DNA of 64,000 nt from Nageia nagi (lineage: Eukaryota; Pinophyta), in assembly GCA_050084985.1 (NCBI GenBank), contig JBITNC010000002.1:5518001-5582000 (forward strand). Reading direction: 5' to 3'. The translations under genes were made by a program, and so were the position numbers. Positions within the stretch are counted from its first letter, which is position 1. Each line of letters starts with the position of its first letter. Below are positions 1-13,505 of this stretch, one piece after another. The notes beneath the pieces were generated by a model. It saw only the letters and a list, made by a program, of their open reading frames with translations, had not been told where the DNA came from and made no database searches.

Positions 1-2221
1 TATTGTAGCGTATCTGCACTCCTCCATTCCAAACTTCTACAAGATGTTTGATATATACTTAGAGTGATTAAGGTAAGTACAATCCTTGTATTGATACACT
101 TGCATTTCAAGATAATAGTGTAAGAGACCAAGATCAATCATTTTAAATATTTCTTTAAGTTTGGATATGCACTTTTGAATGATTTCATCATTATTTCCAA
201 TAATCAAAAGATCATCCACATAAAGGAGAATCAAGACCACATATGTTCTTTATTTGAGCACATATAGATTGAAGTTAAAAAATACTTAGAGAATCCAATG
301 TCTGTAAAGTACCCTAAAATATTTCTATATCAGGCTCGAGGTGCTTGCTTAAGTCCATACAAAAACTTCTTTAACTTGTACACAAAGGACTCTTTACCTT
401 CCACAATAAACCCTTCTAGTTGACTCATGAATATTTCTACATCTAATTCACCATTGAAAAATGCACTTTTGACATCAAGTTAAAAAACTTTCCATCCTTA
501 AGCTATAAAAAGAGTAAGGATAACTTTTACAGTAGGCATCTTTGCCATGGGAGCAAAGGTTTTTTCATAATCTATACCATATTTTTAAGCAAAACCTTTA
601 GCTACTAACCTTACCTTGTATTTCTCAATATCTCCTATTGAATTGAACTTGACCTTGTAGATCCATATATTGCCAATCAAATTCTTTTCATTGGGATAAG
701 GAACCAAGTTCCAAGTTTTATTTTTTATAAGCACATCATACTCAACTTTTAAGGCTTCCATCTAGCACTCGTGCTTAAAATCTTCTTTGAAGGTTGAGGG
801 CTCATGCTTGTTATCAATTTTGGCAATTAAAGATTTGTTCAAGGTCATGCTCTTTGTTACCCTTTGTGTTAGAGAATTTTATTCTTAAGGTGACTTATCT
901 ACATCAATATCCAACTAGTTAGGAGTAACTGAAGAGTCCTCTATATCATCAACATCCTTGTTAGAAGTAGATTCTTCAAGAAGTTCATTGAACTTTACAT
1001 TCTTTGAAATGAACACTGCTTTATAGGTTGAAGAGTAGAGCTTGTAGCCTCTGTGCTAATTTTTATAACCCATAAAGATGCATTTTTTAACTCTTTTATC
1101 CAACTTCTTCTTTTTTTCAGAAATAATGTAGGAGAAAGCTTCACAACCAAACACCCTAAGGTAAAAAATGTTAGGTTTTCTTTCTAACCATGTCTCAAAA
1201 GGAGTTTTATGCTGAACAAATTTTGTGGAACACTTATTTAAGGTGTAAATAGTAGTTCTCATAGCTTCACCCCATAAGAACTTAAAAATATTACCCAACA
1301 TGCATCTAGCCATGTCCATAATTATTCTATTTTTCTTTTTGGCAACATCATTCTATTGAGGAGTGTAAGGAATCATAAATTGCCTCTTGATTCCATACTT
1401 AGCATAATAGTTATTTAACTCATTGCTATTATATTTTCCTTCATTATATGATCTCAACATCTTAATTTTAAAGTTAGTTTGATTTTCAACAAAGGCCTTA
1501 AAAACTTTAAAACTTTTAAAGGTTTGATCCTTGTGCTCAAGTAGATACCTAAAGGTCATCCTACTAAAGTCATCAATCAAGGTCAAGACATAATATGCTC
1601 TTCTAAGTGACTTAGTCTAAAATGAACCCATCAAATCTAAATGCACAAGTTGAAGAGGTTGAGATGTTCTTATTGCCTTATCTTTTTCAAACTTTTATCT
1701 ATGCATTTTGCCAAGAATGCACTTCTCGCATAAACTAATTGAAGGAGAAATTAAAGGCAAACCTTCTACAAGTTCTTGGTCTTTCATAACTTGAATACTC
1801 TTATAGTTAAGATGCTCTAAATGATTATACCAAAGATTACCTTTAGAACACACATTAGAAGCAAGACATATCTTTGATGGTACTTGATCCACAATATAGA
1901 GGTTATCTTTCATTGATTTTTTAACCAAAGGATTGAAATTTGAACTCAAAAGAGTACCATTTTTTTAAAAACTTGGATCATGGAGAAAAGGTTCATCTTT
2001 AATTTAGGAACATAGAGAACATTTTCAAGAACCTTTCTATGAATTAGCACACTCCTAATTCTTTGGACTTCAAGGGTAGAGTTATCACTTATCACAACTG
2101 CATCCTTATTATACTTGTAAAAGTTCTTAAACTTTTCCTTTTCAAAGCATAGGTGATTAGTGCAACTAGAGTCAACAATCCATTCAGATAAAAAAGTGCA
2201 AGATATAGAGTAGAGTATCAC
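1..2221 (-). pseudogene. Copia pol relic (protease, integrase, RT start)
   Basis: Fragments in Copia order on the minus strand. Protease (2221-1946) reads WIVDSSCTNHL where the family has an aspartic D-S/T-G; the glycine is replaced by serine. GAG-pre-integrase (1949-1695) keeps NHLEHLNYKSIQVM and the C-E-K-C pair. Integrase core (1586-1353) keeps the first Asp in LIDDFSR, but the second Asp region reads LRSYNEGKY where LRSDNGGEY is usual. The integrase C-terminal part (1319-1056) has FGCEAF and KKCIFMGY. The RT start follows, and YVDDLLIIGNN is at 240-37. Several breaks separate these blocks. Together they would have made the enzymes that copy and integrate the element; none is functional now. 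Confidence 0.9.
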
Positions 2222-3166
2222 AGTAAAACTAGCATGAGTATTTTTCTTTCCTTTACAGCTCTTTAAATTTCTATTATCTTTGTACTTTTTTTCTCTATTA
2301 TTTTTGTAACAATCAACTTCTTTATGACCTTGAATACCATAATAGTTACAATTTTCATCAAATTTTTCCTTAGGATAAGGAGTGTTTACTTTGCCTTTTC
2401 CATCTTTTTACTTAAAATGATTGTTGTTACTGTTGTTATTGCTGCTATGGTAGCCACTGCCTCTTTTTTCAAACCTTTTGGAGGAAGAAGGGTAAGATTT
2501 CTTTTGATGGTTTAACTTCTTCTTGAAAAGAGTTTTAATTGCTCTAAGAGTAATGTTATTATCTTAAGGAGAAAAAATTGACCCTTTGTTATTAAGAATT
2601 TCCTCATACTTCAATAGGTTCCTTGAAAGATTCTCAAGGGATATGACTTCTTCTTCATCATCAAGCCTTGTTTCCATAACTATTACAAAGTTTTCAAACT
2701 TTTAAGAGAGGCTTTGAAGAATGATAAAGACCATGAACTCATCATTGATCTAATTGCATCCACAAGCAATAAGTTAGGTTTTTAGGTTAATGATTTTGTT
2801 CAGGTAGATAGCCACATTTTCATCTTCCTCTTAACGAGATCGAAGTAACTTTTAGAGAATGGTAAACTTTCTTGAAAATTTTGAACCAAGGTAGATTTGC
2901 TTTAGCTTATCCCATGCTTCTTTTGCTAAGGTTGAAAAGGATATCATCAAGAGCACATCATTTAAAATTGCATGGTAAATCATGGAGGTTGCTAACTCAT
3001 TTTTTATGTTATAAGTCTCTAGTGTCGTCTCATTTGTAGGAGGTACCATGTTTTCATTCATTGTTTACCATATCTTTCTTGCGTGTAATTCAGCTTTCAT
3101 CCGAGGTTCTCAAATCCCATAGTTGGAACCATCAATAATGTGTTTGGGTAAAAAGGATTCTCCCAT
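2222..3166 (-). pseudogene. Copia gag relic (UBN2-type) with zinc knuckle
   Basis: This would have been the nucleocapsid protein. The start is placed at the ATG at 3166-3164 because the matching ATG at 23233 in Copia C has the same AGCAAATGGGA context. Recognisable blocks include KNELATSMIYHAILNDVLLM and AKEAWDKLKQIYLGSKF (3061-2852), typical of the Copia gag UBN2 region, then LENLSRNLLKYEE. A knuckle near 2350-2310 reads NCNYYGIQGHKEVDCY, where the second Cys of the C-C-H-C set is replaced by Tyr. Stops and shifts interrupt it. Confidence 0.8.
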
Positions 3167-4039
3167 TTGCTACATAAGAATGTGAACTAATAAGCATATG
3201 GTTTCAATAATCAACATTAAATATTAATTTTTAACCAAGTAAATAATACATGTTACAATTAACACTAAAGACATGCTTAATTTGATTCACAAATGTAAAT
3301 GTCCAATTCAAATAATACCCATGTACCCAAATACATTTCTCATCTCAAGAATCGTAGATGTAAAGTGACATTGTTGAGGCTTATTTTCTTATCTAAAATT
3401 AAGCCTTCACCTAGATGCCCACATAAGAGGAGCCCAAGTCCTACCAATCCTCAACCAATTCTTCTTGGGTAGCAATATACTCTCATAAGGAGAAGTACTA
3501 GCTATTTTCTAAGGTTTCAACATTTATTGGATCGACTAAATTATTAATTTTGATTAGATTTCAAGTTATCCTCCTAGGTTATCAAGATAATCCTTAAATG
3601 GACATGCAGATGTGTGCTATCACCACACACATATCTTACCACCTATTGGAGTTAAATCTAGATCAATAGAGAACTTAGGGGCAATTAAGTAGTATGAACT
3701 TTTCATCACTTGAATCATTGGACTTAAAAGCTCCAATCCATCTATTCTCACCTCATGGCTCCCCAAACAATTTACGTTGCAGAATATACATGCGGATGTA
3801 TTCATTTTATAGGGTTGCTCATATCAATGTTTGTGTTTTTATTTGCATAAGCAAATAAATCAAAGTATGAAACATGAAATAAAAGAGCATAAATATAACA
3901 TCATCCATTTATAACTTGAACCCTAAATGTCCAATGGATTTTGTTTACTAACCCCTAAAGAACATCATCAATCTTTATTTTGTACAAGTTTATTCCATAC
4001 TTTGCATAAGGAATCAAAAATGCATCATTCCCATTAAAA

Positions 4040-4480
4040 AATTAAGTAATAAGCATGCACCATTTGCATAAGTTCATTTATTAACCTTGCAAAAAAAAAA
4101 TGATAAATACTTAAGTGTAAGCATGCATTAATCCCATAACTTAAAAAATTGGGTATGCATCATTCCAACTTAAGTACTAAGCATGCATTATTAAAAAAAA
4201 TGTTAAGTTGTAAGTATAAACTTTAAATTTTTAAGTCCTTGAGCATGCATTATTTAACTTAAAAATTAAGTCCTAAGCATGCATCATTAACTTAAAATTT
4301 AAGTCCTAAGCATTTAACTTAAAAATTTAAGTAAAACATGCATTATTAACTTAAAAAATTTAAGTCCTTAGCATGCATAATTTAATTTAAAAAATTAAAT
4401 CCTAAGCATGCATCATTAAGTTAAAATTTAAGTCCTAAGCATTTAACTTAAAAAAGCATTATTAACTTAAAAAATTTAAA
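4040..4480. repeat. degenerate tandem repeat rich in AAGCATGCAT
   Basis: Roughly 40-50 bp units recur, each holding a GCATGCAT palindrome next to AACTTAAAA...TTTAAGTCCTA. About eight units are visible with variable length and indels. Copia C has a different but comparable tract in its leader at 22150-22325. Confidence 0.75.
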
Positions 4481-5827
4481 TCCTTAAAAAAAATTTAAAG
4501 TAAAAAAATTTCACAAATTTTTTCCCCTCCTTTTACTTTAAAATAACTCCTAAGATAGCATATTAATTTTGACTTAAAAATTAACAAATTATTCTTCTTT
4601 TCGCTTTACAAGAAAGATGATCAATACTCAATTAAGTAAGTGTAAAAAAATATGCAAGGTAATATTATTTTATATTACACTTACTTAAGTAAAGAGAAAT
4701 CATCATTAACTAACCTGTAATTCAAGCAAGAATTAAATGAAAAAAAAAAGAGATCTATACTCTATGTAAGAACATTTAATTCTTTTTAATCTTTTACTCC
4801 ACATTTAGGGAGTCCTCTTTAAAAGCAAAATTAATGCTAGTAAGTGCAAAAAAGTCAAAAAAAAAAAAAGGTGCTTCCCTCTTAAATATAATAAGAAAGT
4901 ATGAAAGGAAAGTAAAGAAATAAATGAGTCTGACCAAAGAGGGAAATGGACTCAAGTTGGGAGCCACATAGCAGTAAAAAAAATGCATAAAAATAAAAAA
5001 GCATGCGAGTAATTAAGTTGCAGTGGAGGGAGCACAAATGCACGTAGGAAGATCGCATGGAGAGGAGGAGTTGAGTAGTGAAGAGGGCTAGGCAAGAGGT
5101 CGCAGTAGCTTGTGGCCTGCCAGCAACATCATGACGATGGGGGGCGATAGGAGGTCACAGTGAGAGGCATAGATCATGCTCAATCTATGATTAATACATG
5201 ATGATAGATAGCCGCAGAGGAATCATGGAGGAGGAATGGCCATGGTAGAGGGGCTATGTTCATGGGAAGGGTTTCATAGGGGAAGTAAAGGTCGACCAAG
5301 AGAGGCCATGGTGGAGCAATCAACCAAGAGGGTGGAGGCCATAGGGTGACACACTGTGCAGAAGAAGAGGCCCCCCCTTTCCAGTATACTATGCTACCTA
5401 CGATGCCACTTAGGAGGGTTCTTTACTGCTGTCAAAATAAAAAAACTTGCAAAAAAGGTTGAAGGGAGGCTGCGAGGTTGAAGGGAGGCCGACTGTGTGG
5501 CAATGGAGGCTATGGGAGGCTGCGGGAAGGATTGCAGTGAGACGTCTTTCAATGCAAAAGGATGACCACATGGTTTTTATTTTTGATAGCCCGCCATGGC
5601 TATTCTCCAAGCTGCCGGAAGGGAAGACTAATTCAAATAGAATAGACCCCCTTGCAAGTAAAAAAATATATAAATTTTTAATCTGCCAAGGTTTAACAGA
5701 GCTGCCCACCATATTTTAATTAAAATATATATATATACCAAATGTTGGGTATGGAAAAACTCAAATCTACTTGACAAGAATTTCTATAAATATATATATA
5801 AACAAACTTTTATTGAAAATTTGTTTA

Positions 5828-5929
<102 letters not shown>

Positions 5930-6274
5930 TCAAACTCTTTGATACAAAAAATTAAATCTCCAAATTAAAGATATGTAAAATTATAGGAGTATAATAAGCA
6001 ATTTTAAACTTGCAACTAACAATAGAAATTATTAGCATAAGTAAATGAAATTGCTTCACAATATATATCGCTCCTTTAAACAAATTTTGTTACATATATA
6101 AGAAAGGACTAACATAACACAAAATATGGTAGTAGTCCAAAAAGAAAGAAAGAAAGAAAAAGGTTATACTTTTGAAGCTCTTTTACCTCACAATGAAGTT
6201 TAGGATGAAGAATGAAGACCTCCAAGTTGAAGATGAGTTTCCAAACTAAGGATGTGAAGAGGAGCCTAAAAGGT

Positions 6275-6286
6275 GCTCTGATACCA
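6275..6286 (-). other. primer-binding site, initiator Met tRNA
   Basis: The minus strand reads TGGTATCAGAGC, the usual plant initiator-Met-tRNA primer site, three bases inside the LTR edge. It fixes the orientation and the LTR boundary of Copia A. Confidence 0.92.
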
Positions 6287-6289
6287 AAT

Positions 6290-6793
6290 TGAAGGAACTA
6301 ACATTAACAAGATAATTTCTAATCAACCAAGATCACATGAAAGTTCTTAATTCACATCTAACAAACTCACAAACAAGACAATCTCACAAAGTAACTCAAG
6401 ATATAAAGTGATTCCTTCAACTAAGAGTATATTCACTAACTAGATCTTTACTTCAATCATAATTACAACTCTCTTACAATTCTTTTAATCTCAACTCCTA
6501 CACTTCTTTCCTATAGCATAACTTTACTCTACAATTGGTGTATGATCACAAAGAGGGAGCTTTCTATTTATAGGCCAAAATCTCTCTTTGGATTACCCTT
6601 TTATCCAATGTACAAAAGCATGATATGCACATCCTTTTACCCAAGGGGCATGCTCATGACATAGAGTGTAGGACAAGTTACATTATCATATTCACTTAAA
6701 TACTTAAGGTATCAAATGATACCTTTAAGTATTAGTGAATTTACATAGAAGATTTAATACAACCTTTACAATAATGCATTATACATTCCAACA
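6290..6793 (-). repeat. 5' LTR of Copia A
   Basis: A 504-bp LTR running TGTTGGAATG...GTTCCTTCA on the minus strand. It has a CTATAAATAG TATA box (about 6563-6572 in plus coordinates), which would drive the element's RNA. It matches the LTRs of Copia C. Confidence 0.9.
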
Positions 6794-7777
6794 CGCTCAC
6801 CATCGCAACCTTTACAATTTTACATAGTATAGAAGAATATACCTCTTTATATATATGCTTATCCTTGCACAAATATTTTAAGATGTGACAAAAAATTGCA
6901 ACCTTTACAATTTTTATGAAAATATAATGTAAAGAAAAAAAATTGCAAAACTTTTTTTTGAAACAAATTTCATAATAACAATATATTGTTGCTATTTTTA
7001 ACAAAATTTTCAAAAAAATAAATGTAACTAACATAGAGGTTAGTAAAAATTAAATATATTATTGCAATAATCTTAACCTATTATTATACCAAAAAAAATT
7101 TACAAATAAATATAAGCTTATTTGCAAAGAAAAGACTTAAATTAAATTTAAAAAATAAAAGCTAATTTTAACAAAATAAATTACAAAAAATAGCTTCAAA
7201 AAAGAGAGGATGAGAGTGAGAAACAAAAAATTATACCTCAATATGATTTTACCTCACAAGTTTGAAGTAAGAAGAGCCTCCAAGTAGGCTATGGTATCAA
7301 TTGAAGGAGATGAAACTCCTACACCCAAGATCACCTTGGAGTACTCTTCTTGCTTTAATTAACAACATAAGAGATAAACACTCAATCACACATGAGAGAG
7401 ACAATCATGTATAGTGGTTCCTCTCAAGGTGAGAGTACTCCACTTTAACTCAATATCTTTACTTCTCAAAGATAGTTCTTACAATGCTTACACCCTCTCT
7501 CTCTTCCTATCAACCTACAAGGCATGAGCATAACTTTGCTCTTATCAAGTGTGTTTTACAATAAGGCCAAGCTCTCTATTTATAGGAGAGAACCCCACCT
7601 TAACTCACATTAACTCACCTTTTTTATCAAATTTTTACATGAGGTTGAGTAAGGTCAAGTTGCACATATTTCATTCCTAAATACTAAAAATGTATTTATA
7701 AATACTTTTTGGTATTTGGATGAATTAAGTGAGACACTTTTTAGATACTAAACAATAATACATTAGGAATTCTAACA
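6794..7777 (-). mobile_element. Copia element B, 5' LTR and leader only
   Basis: A minus-strand LTR (7302-7777, TGTTAGAATTCC...CTCCTTCA) with a TATAAATAG box (7576-7584), followed by about 500 bp of AT-rich leader. The primer site next to 7301 is degenerate. Copia A interrupts the leader at 6793/6794. The LTR itself has landed in the integrase of an older Copia (7778-8260). The LTR start is related to, but clearly different from, that of Copia A. Confidence 0.75.
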
Positions 7778-8260
7778 ACCATCTCCATCATTATCCTATT
7801 TTTCCTTTCGACAACACCATTTTGCTAAGAAATGTAAGGAATCGTAAATTGCCTCTTGATCTCGTACTTAGCATAATAGTCATTAAACTTATTGTTGTTA
7901 TATTCACCCTCATAATTATCTAATCTCAACATATTGATTTTAAAGTTAGTATGATTTTGAACTAAGGTCTTAAAATCTTTGAACCTATTAAAGGTTTGGT
8001 CCTTATACTCAAGTAGATAACCAAATATCATCCTACTGAATTCATCAATGAAGTTCAAGACATAAGATGCTCCCTCAAGTGACTTAGTTTGAAAAGGACC
8101 CATAAAATTTGAATGCACAAGTTGAAGAGGTTAGGTTTCCTTTATTGCATTATCTTATTCAAATCTTTTTCTATTATGGGTGAAATCAAATGCAAACCTT
8201 CCACAAGTCTTTTTTTCTTTCATGACTTGAATACTTTTGTGGTTAAAGTGCCCTAGACGT
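7778..8260 (-). pseudogene. older Copia integrase / GAG-pre-integrase fragment
   Basis: The minus strand encodes an integrase core (8118-7825) with LNFIDEFSRMIFGYLLEYKD and MLRLDNYEGEYNNNKF, then QFTIPYIS. To the right, GAG-pre-integrase words (KSIQVM-like) run to about 8230. It is homologous to 1350-1830 of Copia A. The left side is cut by the LTR at 7777; the right side ends abruptly near 8260 in unrelated DNA. Confidence 0.85.
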
Positions 8261-8806
8261 TGGTGGATATGGAATATTATAACTTCCAAAATAATTCTTT
8301 CAGTGCACTTTATTTGAAATAAAAATTTGTGTAGATTTTTCTCAAACTATCCTCATTGGTTGTGCACATTTTTTTCTTCCCTAAGTTGGATGAATTTTTG
8401 GTGTGTACACATTCTTGTTGAAGTAGAGTTTGTAAACTCTCTCAACATTGGAATTGTTGTGCAGAAAATTCTCAAATTTTTTAGCTTGTGCACATTGGTT
8501 GGAGCAAAAGTTTTTAAACTTTCTCCACAAAATGTTATTGAGGATAATGCATTATTTATTCCTTTTGCATAAGTAATATCGTTTCTTGAAAAGGAAGTGT
8601 ACATTCCTCTCTACTTTGTAGAGCTTAGTAATTTGTTATTAAGAGGGTGTTTATTATTTAAAATAAAGGATTTTTTTATCTTTGTGGCACATATTGCATC
8701 TTGGCATCCTGTAAAAAGGATTAATTTTTTATTAGAAAAAGTCCCAAATGTATAGCATAATGCTTAAAGGAAATGCGCATATGTGTGGCTCAAAAGTGGC
8801 AATTAT

Positions 8807-8902
8807 GGGTTCCATCTTTGAGGCCCATTGCCTTTTGCGGGTTCCATCATTGAAGCCCATCACTTTGTGTGGGTTCCCTCTTAAGGAGCCTTGTGTAGAT
8901 CT
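8807..8902. repeat. 3 x 32-bp tandem repeat
   Basis: Starts at 8807, 8839 and 8871. Each unit opens with GGGTTCC and continues with a variant of ATCTTTGAGGCCCAT; the third is the most diverged. Confidence 0.85.
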
Positions 8903-9480
8903 TTTATTTGCTACACATTTTATTTCCATGCGACTCCCTTCTTAAGCCTATGGGATTTTCTTTATCTTACCCATATGGTATTGTTTTTGCAATAGTCCCA
9001 CTATTTATTAAATAGTAGAATCACTATTTAATGAATAGTGTTCACCACACCTATTTGCTCTCTTCTCTCCTCCATATGCTCCTATCTTCGTTGAAGTTAT
9101 AGCTTTCTCATAGGAGTATTTTTTATTGCCTCTTTTATAGGCAAATTCATCATAAAATCCAAGCATTTCACGTAAACCCTTTTATTTTAGTTGGTGAATT
9201 TATTCTCTCAGAGGATTGTATGACTTCTTGTCATCACATGTGACTATAAGTATTGGCTTAGCATCTTCGTGATGAATTATAGTGCACTATTTGCCACATT
9301 TTTTCACTTCCATGTTTGGAAGTTAAATCCATGATGATGGATTGATTGCACATTGTTGGAAGTGAAAAAGATTCATCCTTTCTTCAACATTTAATCTTTG
9401 ATAAAAATTGCATCCTTTTTGGATGAATGCTATATTTTTTCATCATATACATCTTAACTAGTAGCATGGTTAAGATGAAC

Positions 9481-9652
9481 TCTTGACTCACTCTTAGTAA
9501 AGTCAAGCTTATTTATTATGGCATCTTGACTCACTCTTGGTAAATTCAAGCTTCTTTATTGTGGCATCTTAACTCACTCTTGGTAAATTCAAGCTTAATT
9601 ACCGTGGCATATTGACTCACTCTTGGTAAAGTCAAGTTTATTTGTGGTACCT
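9481..9652. repeat. 4 x 43-bp tandem repeat with internal dyad
   Basis: Units start at 9481, 9524, 9567 and 9610, an exact 43-bp period. Each contains CTTGACTCACTCTTGGTAAA followed by TTCAAG or GTCAAG, so CTTGAC and GTCAAG can pair as a short stem in the first and last units. Confidence 0.9.
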
Positions 9653-11489
9653 TATGGCCTTGTGTATCGTAATGTGGTAGTTAAGATGGCATTTTGTGAC
9701 TTGTGGCTAATTTTTTTTGCCTTTAAATCTTGACTTTGTGATTTGGTCAAGTAGGCTTTTTTGTGACTTAATCTTGAATTGATATGGCTTGTAAATCTTA
9801 CTTGATAATATTAAGGCTTGTGAATCTTAACGTTGTGGTTTGGTCAAGTTGGTCATCATGATTGCAAATGCAATAGTATAGATCATCATTCAAAAAGTTA
9901 GCATGAAGACCATGGAATATGGTCATATCCATGATAATGGAATATGAATCAATTATCAAGCTGAGTTAAAAGCAATGGTAATCAAAGAAGCTTATAAGAT
10001 TACAAATATTTAAATCATTAATCGAAAATGAAAACATCAAAGCATGAAAACTTAAAGGTTAATGTGAAAAAATGAGATAAGAAATTGCATTCTTTATTTA
10101 AGAAAAGGTTCTCGCTAACAAACCCAAGTGGGTGGAATTTATAACACATTTGGTGCATGATCTGGTGAATGGAAACTAGAATCAGATGAACTGGCATCAT
10201 CATCGAATGAGCTAGAATTTGACATACCTAATTCTAGAATTCCTTGATGAGAAAGAGGTGAAAAGTGGCAGACATAATCAAATTGGTGATGTAGAATCCC
10301 ATGATCACCACACCATGTAACATGAAAAGTGTACGTTGATACCATTATAGTGCATACCAATGGATTACCCATGCAATAGTGAGCAGTTCAAAATACTCCT
10401 ATGGATGCAGGGAAGGTAGTTCGATGTACTGTACAAATCATAAAAGATGTGAATTGAATGGTGTACGGATCATGATGCGCCATGACCAATCAGGTCAACT
10501 AACCACATGAAAGAATAAGCAAACATGATCCTCATGATCAATATGAAGGATCATGCAAGTGCTAAATTTTTCATCAGGGTAGGATTGTATAAAAGCTAAT
10601 TGTTGTTGCATCCGAATCGTACAGGTGATAAAGGCACAATGAGCTAAAATTGCATGAATTTTTTGATGCACTATGTTGTCCTGGAGCTCAGTCGATGAGG
10701 CATGAAATTGAGAAAAATCCATGAAGGATAATTAAGGACTCTACCCAAAACCATAAATGAAAAGTGTAGATCACTTACAACTATGTATAAGAAGAAAGGT
10801 TCCATATTGTCAAAATATCATAATTGTGATTCTAAAAGTTGACAAAATCATTGGGACAATAGATTCATGAAGATAAATGAAAATATTGCACCATCCTTCA
10901 TTTATTATCATACGTGTTTTGATGAGACATGTAATGACCAAGTAATGGTATCTTTGTACTATCTCTTTCTCTCATCTTGACTATTTAGTATTAAATGGGA
11001 TAATTTAATCATGAACAATAGGTTAATCATCATAGATCCCAAAGAGAATCTCTTCGCAAACATGGGGAGTCCTCTAAATTTTGGCAAGGAGATGAATATA
11101 TGGGTAGACATAGAAAATGCCTACCTATGCCATGAACTAGCTACGATAAAAGTCAAGATGGAAATAATGGCTCATAAATACAACATGCTGAAAAGAGAAA
11201 AGGTTGTATGTGTACAATCTTGGAATTAAATTATGGTCAAGTAAAATGAATTTCTCACTAAGAAAACTATGTGGGCACAACAAGCAAAAGAGAAAGAGAT
11301 GCAAATTAGGCGTGAGGCCAACTCTTACTGCCACGGGATGCGACATTTAAAAGAAAAGTGGAAGAGAAGGGCCTCCATATATAATAATATATTCACCATT
11401 ATGGTATTAGCATTCCATATGAGAAAATTGATGACGTAAAACATTTCAAACCTTCTATGGGTCCTGAAGAAGCCGGATCACATTCTTTG

Positions 11490-12915
11490 TTATTGAAAGC
11501 GGATGCTCTAGTCTAGAATGGCCTTTTCTACTCAAAATCCAACAAAGCCCCTTTTTGAAGTTAGATTTGTGAAGTTGCCCTCAAGGGGGAGTGTAAATCT
11601 GAATTCTTGTTGAATTTGTATGTGTGTGATGTGACCTTCACCCCCAAGAGGATTAATTGGTTGTATAGTGTTGAGCTTATTTATGTTTGTTTGTACACAT
11701 TATGTATATGTACTTTTTATAGTCCTCCATATAAGAGGAGCTTATTTATGCACTTTATTTCATTTCGATACTTTGTTCTCCATTTGTGATGATTTGTATA
11801 CTTTAAGCATATAATGAAAGCACTGTTTAGTAATATATGTGTGTGCATGTTTATATACATCATGTATCTATGATTCTGATTGAAATTTGATCAGTATTTG
11901 GATGGAATTTAACTTAAGTGATATATGATGCATGTAACTGATCATATGTATGAGTTGCCTATTGCTTGAGGTTTCTCTTCTTAAGATTACATTTTACTTA
12001 TTCCGGGTGTGCAGCTCATCGAAACATGTCAATATTTTGTTGAAGACTACTTCTTCTACAGATATGATGATCAATTTATGCATTTTCTATAGGATGCTAT
12101 AGAAAATACAAATCTACAAGAAGATGATCAACACAATTTGATAGTCTATTTCAAAGCTTGGAAATCTCTATTATCTCCATTCACATCCTCGTTTGTATTT
12201 TTAGGGGGAGAATTATTCTAGTTACGTATATTGTATCAACATTTTCAAGATTACATTAAGGGGGAATGTTGGAATTATAATGTAATTTGGAAATGGCTAG
12301 CTACATTGTATTTTGTAATATCATGGAATAATCCAACTTAAGTTAATAAGTGGATTATCCATGAAGGTTATTGTGGAACCTCACATAATATTATAATGGG
12401 GGTTTGTCCACATGGGCATGTAGGCCCATAGTGTAAGTGTACAATGTGATGTACACATGAATTATGTAAGAGCACAATTTAATATTGTGCATCATTTGAT
12501 TAGGTGGAGCACCCATGTGAAGAGTGGCCTACCCACTCAAATATAATATTTCTTAATGTAAATTCATTGTCAGTTAACCATAGGTGGTTAAGTTTACTAA
12601 CCAACTATGGTTAACTTAGAGTCCTGTAAAAGGACCCCATGAGTAGGAGAAAAACACACTTGGATACTTAAAGTTTAGAAGTTAGTTATATTAGAAGAGG
12701 TGTTAGAGTTTGTAGGAGAGTTAGTATAGTCTATTGTAAATAGCTATGAAGATATATAGAGATTTCCAAGTAAAGTGGATGTACTCCCTTAGTTGGAGGA
12801 ACCACTATATATCTTGTGTCAATTTAGTGTGATTGAATCTTTGTTCTTAGTTAGATGTATGCTTGCTAGATTTCATGGAGAACCCATAAGAGATCTTGGT
12901 TTATGGAATCCTTCA
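11490..12915 (+). mobile_element. 3' end of a plus-strand Copia element
   Basis: It starts with the C-terminal tail of the polyprotein (FSTQNPTKPLFEVRFVKLPS), which corresponds to DFFTKPLLEAQFYKL in Copia C at 24720. A 3' spacer of about 0.7 kb follows; it shares TTGGTTGTATAGTGTTGA with Copia C (24850). Then come a polypurine tract (12258-12266, AAGGGGGAA) and the 3' LTR. Everything upstream of the pol tail is unrecognisable, so the copy is 5'-truncated or internally deleted. Confidence 0.75.
12267..12915 (+). repeat. 3' LTR of the plus-strand Copia
   Basis: About 649 bp from TGTTGGAATTATAATG, directly after the polypurine tract, to ATCCTTCA. The edges follow the TG...CA rule. The 5' partner was not found. 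Confidence 0.75.
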
Positions 12916-13505
12916 ATTTTCATCATCATACTTCATTTTTATGGCTTCCATCCAACGTTCATACTTTGAAGCTTCTTTGAATGATGAGGGCTCATTCTTG
13001 CTATCAATTTTAGCAAACAAGGATTTATTTAAGATCATACTTCTTATTATCCTTTATGTTTGATAATTTTACTTCAGAGGTGACTTATCTACATTGATAT
13101 ACATCTAGTTAGGTGCAAAATAAGAGTCATTAATATCATTCAAGTCCTCACAAGAAGTAGATTCCTCAAGAAGTTAATTAAAATTTACATCCCTTGGGAA
13201 AAACATTACTTTGGAAGAAGGAGAGTAAAGCTTATAGCCTCTATACTAACTATGATAGCCTATAAAGATTCACTTTTTAGATTTCATGTCCATATTCTTT
13301 CTTTTCATGGAAAAAATAGTCATAGGCATCATAACCAAAAATCCTAAAGTTATATATATTAGGTTTCTTTTCTATCAATGCCTCATATGATATTTTGCCT
13401 TTAACTACTTTCGTAAGGGCACCTATTCAGTGTCTAGATTGTAATGATCACAGTGTGAACATTTTATTGAGGGGTGTAAGGGATCGTGAACTTCCTCTTA
13501 ATTAT
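12916..13505 (-). pseudogene. Copia RT/integrase fragment
   Basis: This minus-strand stretch aligns by eye with 740-1390 of Copia A. It has the region before RT, the TATAAAGATTCACTTTTTAG equivalent of the KKCIFMGY block (about 13262) and, at its right edge, an integrase piece ending FTIPYTPQ (13464). It is cut on the right by the LTR at 13506 and on the left by the LTR at 12267-12915. Many stops; dead. Confidence 0.8.

Larger units (their letters stand above)
8261..11489. other. unassigned AT-rich DNA with minisatellites
   Basis: I recognise no coding family here. Open frames are all under about 85 codons, overlap on both strands and show no motif. Two short tandem arrays are present (8807-8902 and 9481-9652). 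The stretch 11011-11229 has a frame rich in Lys, Glu and Met (KEMNIWVDIENAYLCHELAT) that I cannot place. It may be the gutted interior of the plus-strand Copia whose 3' end follows, but I found no matching 5' LTR after 8260. Confidence 0.5.

Noticed and set aside
5410-5719. overlapping 90-100 codon frames on both strands
   Set aside because: They lie in the leader of Copia A, mirror each other and carry no motif.
8261-12266. complete plus-strand Copia between 8261 and 12915
   Set aside because: A 3' LTR and polypurine tract exist at 12258-12915, but no matching 5' LTR or gag/pol was found after 8260.
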